Shown here piece after piece: positions 26,923 through 33,574 of a stretch of 64,000 nucleotides of DNA. The DNA comes from Anaerolineaceae bacterium (GTDB taxonomy: Bacteria > Chloroflexota > Anaerolineae > Aggregatilineales > Phototrophicaceae), in assembly GCA_002702065.1 (NCBI GenBank), contig NZXX01000001.1, forward strand, positions 2,108,001-2,172,000, given 5' to 3'. The notes under the pieces were generated by a model that saw only the letters and a program-made list of their open reading frames with translations, was not told the DNA's origin and made no database searches. Made by a program: the position numbers and the translations under genes. How positions within the stretch are numbered: the stretch's first letter is position 1; every line of letters begins with the position of its first letter.

Positions 26923-28092
26923 ATGACCGCTCGTCACAGTGTCTATCTTGACCACTCCGCCTCAACGCCGACAGACCCTCAGGTCGTCGAGGCGATGCTC
27001 CCTTACTTTACGGATGTTTATGGCAACGCATCGGCCTCTCATCAGGCTGGCCGGAAAGCTGAAAGGGCCATCGAACAGGCACGGGAGACTGTTGCTCGTA
27101 TCCTGAACTGCCAGCCATCCGAGATTATTTTTACCAGTGGCGGCTCAGAAAGCGATAACCTGGCGATTAAGGGGGCAGCCTGGGCAGCACGCCAGCAGGG
27201 CAGGGACCATCACCTGATGACGACGCCAATCGAGCATGAAGCTGTCGGGCGCACCATTGAGCAGCTTGCCAGTGTGATGGATTTTGAACGCACCATAGTA
27301 CCGGTTGATGGCTACGGGCAGGTTGATGTAACCGAATTTGAACGCGCCTGTCAACCAAACACCTGCATTGCCAGCGTCATGTATGCCAGCAATGAAGTCG
27401 GCACTGTGCAGCCGATCCACAATATTACGCAGGTCGCCCGCGATCACAACATTCTGCTCCATACGGATGCGGTCCAGGCTGGCGGACAGTTGCCGCTGGA
27501 TGTGCAGGCCCTGGGCGTCGATATGCTCAGCTTGTCCGCCCATAAGTTTTATGGTCCCAAGGGCGTTGGCGCATTGTACGTTCGCGATGGCATTGAATTG
27601 ATGCCGCATCAGACGGGCGGCAGTCATGAAAACGCACGCCGGGCCGGGACATCCAATACGCCGCTGATCGTGGGGCTGGCAACTGCACTCGAAATGGCTT
27701 ATGACAACATAGATCATTATGTCACACATTATCGGGCCATGCGTGATCTGCTGATCGAAAGTGTGCTGGAGCGCGTGCCACAGGCGCAGCTCACGGGTCA
27801 TCCACATGACAGGCTGCCCAGCCATGCCAGTTTTATCATTGAGGGAATTGAAAGCACCACGCTGCTGATGCATCTCGATATGAATGGCGTTGCGGCGAGC
27901 AGTGGCTCTGCGTGCAAAACGGGCAATCCGGAACCATCCGACGTGCTACTGGCGATGGGCTACGACCGGCAGCAGGCATTGAGCGGGCTGCGTCTGACGG
28001 TTGGTCGATACACGACCGAGGCCGATATTGAGTATGCAGTAAGTGCACTGGCCCGCACCGTCCAAAAGTTGAGCAGGCTGCAAACCGTATGA
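26923..28092 (+). CDS. Cysteine desulfurase (NifS/IscS class)
   Basis: Pyridoxal-phosphate enzyme that removes sulfur from cysteine and passes it as persulfide. The N-terminus [16 protein letters not shown] is typical. The PLP lysine is in [17 protein letters not shown] (about residue 202), and the active-site Cys is in [10 protein letters not shown] (about residue 325), a loop of the IscS/NifS type. ATG 26923 is preferred to GTG 26911; GGA lies about 10 bases upstream. The stop overlaps the mnmA start by 4 bases, so its main job is probably to feed sulfur to MnmA. No iscU or sufBCD is nearby. Confidence 0.93.
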   Translation: MTARHSVYLDHSASTPTDPQVVEAMLPYFTDVYGNASASHQAGRKAERAIEQARETVARILNCQPSEIIFTSGGSESDNLAIKGAAWAARQQGRDHHLMTTPIEHEAVGRTIEQLASVMDFERTIVPVDGYGQVDVTEFERACQPNTCIASVMYASNEVGTVQPIHNITQVARDHNILLHTDAVQAGGQLPLDVQALGVDMLSLSAHKFYGPKGVGALYVRDGIELMPHQTGGSHENARRAGTSNTPLIVGLATALEMAYDNIDHYVTHYRAMRDLLIESVLERVPQAQLTGHPHDRLPSHASFIIEGIESTTLLMHLDMNGVAASSGSACKTGNPEPSDVLLAMGYDRQQALSGLRLTVGRYTTEADIEYAVSALARTVQKLSRLQTV

Positions 28093-29195
28093 CAGAGAAG
28101 GCAAATACGCGCGTCGTCGTGGCGATGAGCGGCGGCGTGGATAGTTCGGTCGCGGCGGCCTTGCTGGTCGAGCAGGGCTATGAGGTCATCGGCATGATGA
28201 TGCGCCTGTGGTCGGAAGAAACAGTCAGCGGCAAGGTGTTTAATCGCTGCTGCACCCCGGACCAGATGGCAGATGCACGCCGGATCGCGGATAAACTGGA
28301 TATCCCATTCTACGTACTGGATACCAGAGACGTGTTTCGCAGCAATGTGGTCGACTTTTTTATCGATCAGCATCGCGCTGGTTATACACCTAATCCGTGC
28401 ATCGAATGCAACCGGCATATCCGCTTCGAATGGCTGCTGAATAACGCGTTGGCGCTGGATGCAGATTATCTGGCGACCGGCCATTACGCACAGGTTCAGC
28501 GCGCCAGCAGCGGCGACTACCAACTGCTGAAAGCGGTCGATGATCGCAAGGATCAGAGCTATGTCCTGAGCGTGATGGGGCAGGACGAACTCAAGCACGT
28601 TCTGTTCCCGGTTGGCGGCTATGCCAAAACGGAAATTCGCCAAATTGCCGAGCGTTTTGGTCTGCCAACAGCCAGCAAACATGATAGCCAGGATTTATGC
28701 TTTCTGGGTGATGGCGATTACCGGCGCTTTCTGCGGCAGCACGCACCGGATGTCATGATGGCTGGTCCCATTGTACGGAAGGACGGCACGGTTATTGGCG
28801 AACATGAGGGGCTGGCAAATTATACGATTGGCCAGCGTAAGGGCCTCGGCATTCAGAGCAGTGAGCCGCTTTACGTCCTTGATGTCAACCCGTATCGTAA
28901 CGCCCTGATTGTCGGCACAAGAGCAGAACTGGGGACGGCCACCATCAGCGCCGGGCGTGTGAACTGGATTGCCGGGCAGCCACCCTCAGCAACGTTTCAG
29001 GCCGGGGTCAAAGTGCGATACAAAGCGCAACCGCTGCCGGCTACCGTCGAAGTTGATGGCCCAGATCGGGTTCGTGTGCACTTCGATGAACCTGTACGCG
29101 ATGCCACCCCGGGACAGGGGGCCGTGTTCTATGACGGTGATGTTTGTCTGGGCGGGGGCATCATCGAACGGATGCCTACGCCACAGTCCAGATAA
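28089..29195 (+). CDS. mnmA: tRNA-specific 2-thiouridylase MnmA
   Basis: Activates U34 of Lys/Glu/Gln tRNAs with ATP and inserts sulfur to give 2-thiouridine. The P-loop [10 protein letters not shown] is at residues 15-24. The first catalytic Cys is in [16 protein letters not shown] (about residue 105), and the second, which receives the persulfide, in [16 protein letters not shown] (about residue 202). Length 368 is normal. It is translationally coupled to the cysteine desulfurase by a 4-base overlap. Its last 20 bases overlap the end of the convergent prepilin peptidase gene. Confidence 0.97.
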   Translation: MTEKANTRVVVAMSGGVDSSVAAALLVEQGYEVIGMMMRLWSEETVSGKVFNRCCTPDQMADARRIADKLDIPFYVLDTRDVFRSNVVDFFIDQHRAGYTPNPCIECNRHIRFEWLLNNALALDADYLATGHYAQVQRASSGDYQLLKAVDDRKDQSYVLSVMGQDELKHVLFPVGGYAKTEIRQIAERFGLPTASKHDSQDLCFLGDGDYRRFLRQHAPDVMMAGPIVRKDGTVIGEHEGLANYTIGQRKGLGIQSSEPLYVLDVNPYRNALIVGTRAELGTATISAGRVNWIAGQPPSATFQAGVKVRYKAQPLPATVEVDGPDRVRVHFDEPVRDATPGQGAVFYDGDVCLGGGIIERMPTPQSR

Positions 29196-29997
29196 ATGTC
29201 CGAACATTATCTGCGAACAGCAGCAGAATAAGGGTGCCCGCCACAATGTAAGGCCCGTAGGGGAGTGGGGTAAACATATTGTAATTGCCAGTTATACCCC
29301 GTATGACCAGATAGATCACAGCACCTGCTGCCCCTAAAAACACAGCCAGAAAGATGGCGATAATCATTGGCTGCCAACCCAGGATGATGCCGCAGAGCGT
29401 AGACAGCATTACGTCCCCATAGCCGAATGCCACCTCCGGCAGATCGTATCCACGCGCTTTTGCCACGACATACGAAAACAGAATGCCGCCCAGATACATC
29501 ACAAAGAAGACACCAAAACCGAGCAAGCCACCGATCAGAGCGGTGCTCAGGTCCGGGCGATGGCTAACCGGCGTCAGGATCGCGTCGAGAATGGCGATGG
29601 CGCATGATGGGATGATCACCACAAACAAAATAAGGCGATGTTCCAGGTCGATCACGGTAATCAGCACAAAGATAGGCATGTAGATCAAGTAGAAGATCAT
29701 CTGTAGGTTGCTGACTTCGGGGTCTTCAGCCGTTACCAATACCGTTAGCATCATCAACGCAGCTGTGCCAAGTTCAGTCAGTGGATAGCGCCAGCCCAGT
29801 TTTGCGCCGGACGGTGAGGTCTGCTGCCCGGTGATGAATGCGACAATGGTTACCCATGCGGTCAAGGGGCGCGGTATTCGGTCAGGATAATGGGGTACCG
29901 ACACGCGCCGCCTGTGGGGCAGGTCATCAGCCAGCACGTTTACGACAGCTCCAGCCAGTAATCCAATAAACCCAACAATAAGTACGTTCAAAAGCAT
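29176..29997 (-). CDS. A24-family prepilin peptidase (PilD/TadV-like)
   Basis: Polytopic aspartic peptidase that cleaves (and may methylate) type IV prepilin-like leader peptides, 273 residues with about eight transmembrane segments. The two catalytic Asp regions are [12 protein letters not shown] (about residue 115) and FGYGDVMLS, the GxGD motif (about residue 193). The start at 29997 is supported by GAGG 7 bases upstream; an upstream ATG in the same frame lies inside the preceding gene. It is the last gene of a five-gene operon behind a JAMM peptidase. No pilin or assembly ATPase is in the window. The convergent overlap with mnmA is 20 bases. Confidence 0.88.
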   Translation of the reverse strand: MLLNVLIVGFIGLLAGAVVNVLADDLPHRRRVSVPHYPDRIPRPLTAWVTIVAFITGQQTSPSGAKLGWRYPLTELGTAALMMLTVLVTAEDPEVSNLQMIFYLIYMPIFVLITVIDLEHRLILFVVIIPSCAIAILDAILTPVSHRPDLSTALIGGLLGFGVFFVMYLGGILFSYVVAKARGYDLPEVAFGYGDVMLSTLCGIILGWQPMIIAIFLAVFLGAAGAVIYLVIRGITGNYNMFTPLPYGPYIVAGTLILLLFADNVRTFIWTVA

Positions 29998-30007
29998 AAT
30001 CGCCTCG

Positions 30008-30547
30008 TTACGGTATTTCCGGCGCAGGTGGAAGCAAAGACAAAGACAGTACAATCATAAACACAAATGCGAAGATTGCACTGACAATTATTGCGAATTT
30101 GTGGTTGCCCGATAGCCCGGTATCTTGCGTAACAGGCATCGAGTCGCCAACATGCAGCTGGAGACGTTCCACCTCATGGCGGCGGATTCGCCAGGCCGCC
30201 AGCTTTGGAGCATCCCCCGCAAAACCAACAATCAGGTAGGCCGCATCCGGGTAATTCGCCTGAGCCACATCCGTCGAAGAGGGGATAGGGTCGCCATTGG
30301 GGTGCGAATGATAAAAGCCCAATAGTTCCAGGCCATGCTTTTGCGCGCTGGTTATGGTTTCCACCAGCGTATGATGCGCGATTTCGTAATGGCGTTGTGG
30401 GTGTTGGGCAACGTTCTTTGCCGGAATGACCTCAATGACCTGACCATCTTCAGAGCCGATGAGCAGGCCGCAGCCCTCTTGATGGCGTTCTTCCTGCAGG
30501 TGACGAATAATCGTCTGTGCCTGCTGGTCAGTCAGCCAGAGAATCAT
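30008..30547 (-). CDS. Tail-anchored JAMM/MPN+ metallopeptidase (Mec-like)
   Basis: Protein of 179 residues with an intact zinc isopeptidase site: Glu24, His80, His82, Ser90 and Asp93 (HSHPx6SxxD). The stretch GFYHSHPNGDPIPSSTD and the YPDAAYLIVGF strand resemble Mec-type peptidases that process CysO-like sulfur-carrier C-termini. Residues about 151-175 form one hydrophobic segment, so the domain is probably cytosolic and anchored by its tail. The ATG at 30547 is favoured by AGGA 9 bases upstream, and overlaps the preceding gene by 20 bases. Neither a ubiquitin-like carrier ending in GG nor an E1-like enzyme was found in the window. Confidence 0.82.
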   Translation of the reverse strand: MILWLTDQQAQTIIRHLQEERHQEGCGLLIGSEDGQVIEVIPAKNVAQHPQRHYEIAHHTLVETITSAQKHGLELLGFYHSHPNGDPIPSSTDVAQANYPDAAYLIVGFAGDAPKLAAWRIRRHEVERLQLHVGDSMPVTQDTGLSGNHKFAIIVSAIFAFVFMIVLSLSLLPPAPEIP

Positions 30548-30908
30548 CGTCATCCTGCAAACCAGGCACGGTAAAGGCCTGGATGCGCCTGTCATGGGGT
30601 GGCTGGCGGGTTTCGTAGAACAGGTCAGCCGTGAGCGTATACAGCCCGGCAGGCTCGTCCAGGCCGCGAAGATGCATCGTGAATTCCATGTCGTGGTGCA
30701 TGGTTTCGATGACATTCAACTCACTGACCAACCGGTCGTTCTCGTCGTGCGCAACCAATAACAAATTAGGACGCTCCTGAAAAGGTGTCACAACCAGGTG
30801 GATGTGAATGCGAAAGCGGTCCGGATAGACATTCACTTCAAGGTCTTCGATCTTGACCTGATCTCTGGGCTGCGGGTTGCCGTTCGTCGGGAATATTGGA
30901 ATATCCAT
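30528..30908 (-). CDS. Uncharacterised beta-rich protein in JAMM operon
   Basis: Protein of 126 residues, not recognised. It is predicted soluble and beta-rich, with alternating hydrophobic strands (VKIEDLEVNVYPD, FRIHIHLVVTPF, PNLLLVAHDE) and GLYTLTADLFYE near the C-terminus, a pattern like a small immunoglobulin-type fold. It ends in an acidic tail (DDDDSLAD). Shine-Dalgarno AAAAGG precedes the ATG. It sits 8 bases downstream of the ACT-domain gene and its 3' end overlaps the JAMM peptidase gene, so a functional link to that peptidase (substrate or partner) is plausible but unproven. Confidence 0.65.
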   Translation of the reverse strand: MDIPIFPTNGNPQPRDQVKIEDLEVNVYPDRFRIHIHLVVTPFQERPNLLLVAHDENDRLVSELNVIETMHHDMEFTMHLRGLDEPAGLYTLTADLFYETRQPPHDRRIQAFTVPGLQDDDDSLAD

Positions 30909-30916
30909 AGTACCTT

Positions 30917-31369
30917 TTATGTGCTCGTGGATGATGAATACTGTGATTTTAACGTTTCCAGCGCCTGAAGCGCCAGATTAAACTGATCGACTGGCACGAG
31001 AAAATGGTCCCGGCTAAAAGCTGCATAAGTCAGAATGCTGATTTGAGCATCCGCCAACGCTCGGCTGATCAGCGCCATAAAGCCGACCAGGTCAGGTTCC
31101 AGAACAACGTCAAACGTAATCAAGCGGTATTGGGTTGAACCGGCCTGGCTGCCGGGCAAGCGTCCTTGAAAATCGTCCCACGCCTCAGCGGGAATGATCA
31201 GGCTGACTTCATCCTTGTCCACAATGAGCGCGCCAAATGGCTCGCCAATTTCCGCCATGACTCCGGCTGCTGCCATGATCGCTTTGGCGGGGAGTTGTAT
31301 CAAATCATACAACTGATCATCTGAGTAAAAAACGGCCTGTGCAAGTACCTGTTCAACCGACTGGGTCAT
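30917..31369 (-). CDS. ACT-domain-like protein
   Basis: Protein of 150 residues with features of the tandem ACT fold of the amino-acid-sensing CASTOR/ACT_7 type. A variable N-terminal half with GALIVDKDEVSLIIPAEAW near residue 45 is followed by YRLITFDVVLEPDLVGFMAL (about residue 82), AISRALADAQISILTYAAF and DHFLVPVDQFNLAL, which read like a second ACT ligand-binding unit. A ligand-responsive, non-catalytic role is likely. Shine-Dalgarno AAGGATCG precedes the ATG. It follows the ParB/SerK-fold gene by 9 bases. The ligand is not predictable, although an amino acid is usual. Confidence 0.68.
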   Translation of the reverse strand: MTQSVEQVLAQAVFYSDDQLYDLIQLPAKAIMAAAGVMAEIGEPFGALIVDKDEVSLIIPAEAWDDFQGRLPGSQAGSTQYRLITFDVVLEPDLVGFMALISRALADAQISILTYAAFSRDHFLVPVDQFNLALQALETLKSQYSSSTST

Positions 31370-31378
31370 AAACGATCC

Positions 31379-32200
31379 TTATTCATCAAACTGATAGGTC
31401 GCCTCAGCATAATAGCGAATTTGCCGGTGTGCCAGTTTTTCGCGCATCCAGTGTTTTAGCGCTTCATTCTTATCTTGCAGGCTGACTTGCTCGTCCTTGA
31501 GCAGTGTCATTGGATAATTTACCCGCAGCGCCCGGCCATGTACAATATGACGGCTGATACCAGGGGGCAGCCAGGCCTGGTATTTCGCTGCGGCAACGAT
31601 GTCGGCTGGCTGATAATGACGAAAAAACAGGACCGCTGCTGAATCAGGAAACATCGGCCAGATTTCTTCCGGCTCTGACAGGGTCGTTCGATGCAGCGCC
31701 GCGTTCTTCTGGTAGATGTCGACCACTTTACACAGCGCCTCGTTGCGCTCGTGAGCATTGTCGACAGCCGCGCACAGGGCCAGAATGTCCTGTGACCGGG
31801 TCAGCACGTGGGCGATGGCGCGGGCATGTTGCCCTTGCAGAATTTCAATATCCGGCAGCTGGTTGAGTTGTGCAATTAAAATAGATTCACTCCAGCGCCC
31901 AATCACATGATTCCAGGTTTCCAGTTCGACAAGGCCGCTTTCGTAGGTCACGACCTGAACCAGCATGTGAGGATAGTCCAGTGCCTGAAACGCGTGACAG
32001 CGGTTGGCACCGTCTAGAATGATGAACTGGTCGCCTTCAAGGGGTGCCACAACGGGTGGGTTAATCATATAGGATTCAGATTGCAAACGCTCAATCAACG
32101 GCAGTGCGCGCTGCGAATCATGTATTTCGTGAGGAAGGAGCGAGGCTGTGTTGACAATGCGCAAATCGGGAGTCGGCGCATAGAGACGGTCCGATGACAT
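31379..32200 (-). CDS. ParB/sulfiredoxin-fold protein, SbnI/SerK-like
   Basis: First gene of the operon, 273 residues. The N-terminal 110 residues resemble the ParB/Srx nucleotide-binding fold of SbnI and of archaeal free-serine kinases: LLPHEIHDSQRALPLIERL, then VVAPLEGDQFIILDGANRCHAF, whose DGxNR core matches the nucleotide/serine site of that group. The rest (PDIEILQGQHARAIAHVL and onward) is helical. A Ser/Thr phosphate chemistry or nucleotide-sensing role is an inference. ATG 32200 is chosen over a frame extension to 32242 because AGGA lies 10 bases upstream. A promoter is placed at 32233-32261, divergent from the Nudix gene. Confidence 0.62.
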   Translation of the reverse strand: MSSDRLYAPTPDLRIVNTASLLPHEIHDSQRALPLIERLQSESYMINPPVVAPLEGDQFIILDGANRCHAFQALDYPHMLVQVVTYESGLVELETWNHVIGRWSESILIAQLNQLPDIEILQGQHARAIAHVLTRSQDILALCAAVDNAHERNEALCKVVDIYQKNAALHRTTLSEPEEIWPMFPDSAAVLFFRHYQPADIVAAAKYQAWLPPGISRHIVHGRALRVNYPMTLLKDEQVSLQDKNEALKHWMREKLAHRQIRYYAEATYQFDE

Positions 32201-32232
32201 GATGCAGGTTCCTTGAGATATCGTTGCCCAAT

Positions 32233-32261
32233 AGCGTAGCACGAACTACAGGCCTGAACAA
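32233..32261 (-). promoter_or_regulatory. Candidate promoter of the ParB-fold/ACT/JAMM operon
   Basis: On the minus strand, TTGTTC (32256-32261), a 17-base spacer and TACGCT (32233-32238), 33 bases upstream of the first ATG. The -10 is only a partial match. Confidence 0.4.
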
Positions 32262-32264
32262 TTG

Positions 32265-32281
32265 TTTAAGAAGGAGATATA
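32265..32281 (+). promoter_or_regulatory. Very strong Shine-Dalgarno leader, matching the T7 gene 10 type
   Basis: The leader TTTAAGAAGGAGATATA, which centres on AAGGAG, precedes the Nudix ATG at 32287 with a 9-base gap after the GGAG core. It is the strongest ribosome binding site noticed in the window and fixes the start of the Nudix gene. Confidence 0.75.
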
Positions 32282-32286
32282 AACCT

Positions 32287-32802
32287 ATGGGCGCCAACGA
32301 ACAGGGAGCCGACGCGACACATGGCCGGTGGTTGACGATTCCCCGTACCCTTTGCTTTGTACTGAATGGGGATGATGTGCTGCTGATGAAACGGGCAGCC
32401 AACCGGCGTGTTTTCCCGAATCAGTACAATGGGGTAGGGGGTCATATCGAACGTGACGAAGACCCCTGGTCCAGCGCAAAGCGGGAAATTCTAGAGGAAA
32501 CAGGGTTGCAGGTTCGCGATCTTAGCCTGTGCGCGATCTATAACATTGATGCGGGGCAAGCTACGGGCATTTTCCTGTTGGTGTTTACCTGTTACAGCGA
32601 TAGTCGGGAAGTGCAGTCTGATACACGAGAGGGGACTTTACACTGGGTACCGCGCGATACCGTGCATCAACTGGACCTGGTAGAAGACTTGCCTCATATT
32701 CTGCCGCGCATCCTTGACCGTGGGGATACGCAGCCACCTTTGTACGTGCATGCCAGTTATGACCAAGATGACCAGCTGCTCATGCGATTTGCAGAAGCGT
32801 GA
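32287..32802 (+). CDS. Nudix hydrolase
   Basis: Hydrolyses a nucleoside diphosphate linked to another moiety (possibly an oxidised nucleotide), 171 residues. The Nudix box runs GGHIERDEDPWSSAKREILEETGL near residues 56-79, fitting Gx5Ex7REUxEExGU. The N-terminal strand reads LCFVLNGDDVLLMKRA. The start is fixed by the strong leader at 32265-32281. It begins a plus-strand run of three small genes, diverging from the ParB-fold operon; the next reading frame starts 44 bases after its stop. Substrate is unknown. Confidence 0.9.
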   Translation: MGANEQGADATHGRWLTIPRTLCFVLNGDDVLLMKRAANRRVFPNQYNGVGGHIERDEDPWSSAKREILEETGLQVRDLSLCAIYNIDAGQATGIFLLVFTCYSDSREVQSDTREGTLHWVPRDTVHQLDLVEDLPHILPRILDRGDTQPPLYVHASYDQDDQLLMRFAEA

Positions 32803-32846
32803 GTGTCGGGGCTACTATTGAGCGATTGCCGCAGACAGGAAACATC

Positions 32847-33242
32847 ATGGAAAATGAAGGACATGCTCGCCCCACACCGCAATACCGTCATCCGCTGCGA
32901 AGGCCGGGGTGCATCCTCGCGCTGGTCATATGGTTGATGGTGATGCTGACCCCGTGCCTGATGCTGTATCTGGCGGTCAGAGGGGAGATTTCGCTAACAA
33001 CCGGCTCTGCACCTGACCAGCGGACCCGAATCTGGTTGATCCAGGAAGCGCGCCAAAGCGGTATCGGTTTTTCCAACGCCAGTGTTTCACGAAACGACGA
33101 CCTTGTTTGCGTCCAAACAGACGTCCGTTTCCTCTTGTGGCGTGGCGAGGCAGTTCCAACCCAATATTGTGAATGTTACAGCGGTACCGAAGAAAATTGG
33201 GTTTTAAGCAGCCTGGAACAAACGGCCTGTGAAGCGCCGTAA
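32847..33242 (+). CDS. Small single-pass membrane protein with external Cys-rich end
   Basis: Unrecognised protein of 131 residues. A soluble N-terminus of about 25 residues (rich in Arg/Pro/His) precedes one transmembrane segment (about 24-45, ALVIWLMVMLTPCLML). The rest is outside and carries several Cys (VCVQTD, YCECYSG, QTACEAP). ATG 32847 is favoured by AGGAAAC 7 bases upstream; a GTG at 32799 in the same frame overlaps the Nudix stop. The next gene starts 21 bases on. Function unknown. Confidence 0.58.
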   Translation: MENEGHARPTPQYRHPLRRPGCILALVIWLMVMLTPCLMLYLAVRGEISLTTGSAPDQRTRIWLIQEARQSGIGFSNASVSRNDDLVCVQTDVRFLLWRGEAVPTQYCECYSGTEENWVLSSLEQTACEAP

Positions 33243-33263
33243 ATGTGATAAGGAGTAGAGCGT

Positions 33264-33572
33264 TTGGATTTATCACAGTTCATCGATCCGAATAATACCC
33301 TTCTGGTGGTGTTGGGATGTGTCTGCCTGTGCGGCGTAGGTATCATCCTGGTCGCCGGGTTAAACTTCATAGGTGGCTTTATCGACATCTTTACCTCGAT
33401 CATTGGTGTCTTCTTCGATATTGTCACCGGTGGCCCCGTCTCATGGTGCGGCTGCTTCGTGTTCATATTCTTTTGCGCCGGTGCCGCCGTCATGGTCTAT
33501 CTCCTGCTGCAAGCGCTTGCCACCTGCGGCACCCCACAAGCCATCAACTTGTGTTCATTTTTTGGGCAGTAA
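33264..33572 (+). CDS. Small Cys-rich hydrophobic membrane protein
   Basis: Unrecognised protein of 102 residues, nearly all hydrophobic, with three membrane-spanning stretches (about 12-35, 40-55 and 62-85) and eight or so Cys (VCLCGVG, SWCGCFVF, FFCAG). TTG start with a good AAGGAG leader. It ends only 2 bases before the stop of the convergent GT39-like gene. Low-complexity composition makes it less certain than its neighbours, but the ribosome binding site supports it. Function unknown. Confidence 0.5.
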   Translation: MDLSQFIDPNNTLLVVLGCVCLCGVGIILVAGLNFIGGFIDIFTSIIGVFFDIVTGGPVSWCGCFVFIFFCAGAAVMVYLLLQALATCGTPQAINLCSFFGQ

Positions 33573-33574
33573 CC

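Noticed and set aside
27145..27873. 242-codon minus-strand frame inside the cysteine desulfurase gene
   Set aside because: Shadow; the sense strand carries the PLP lysine and the active Cys motif.
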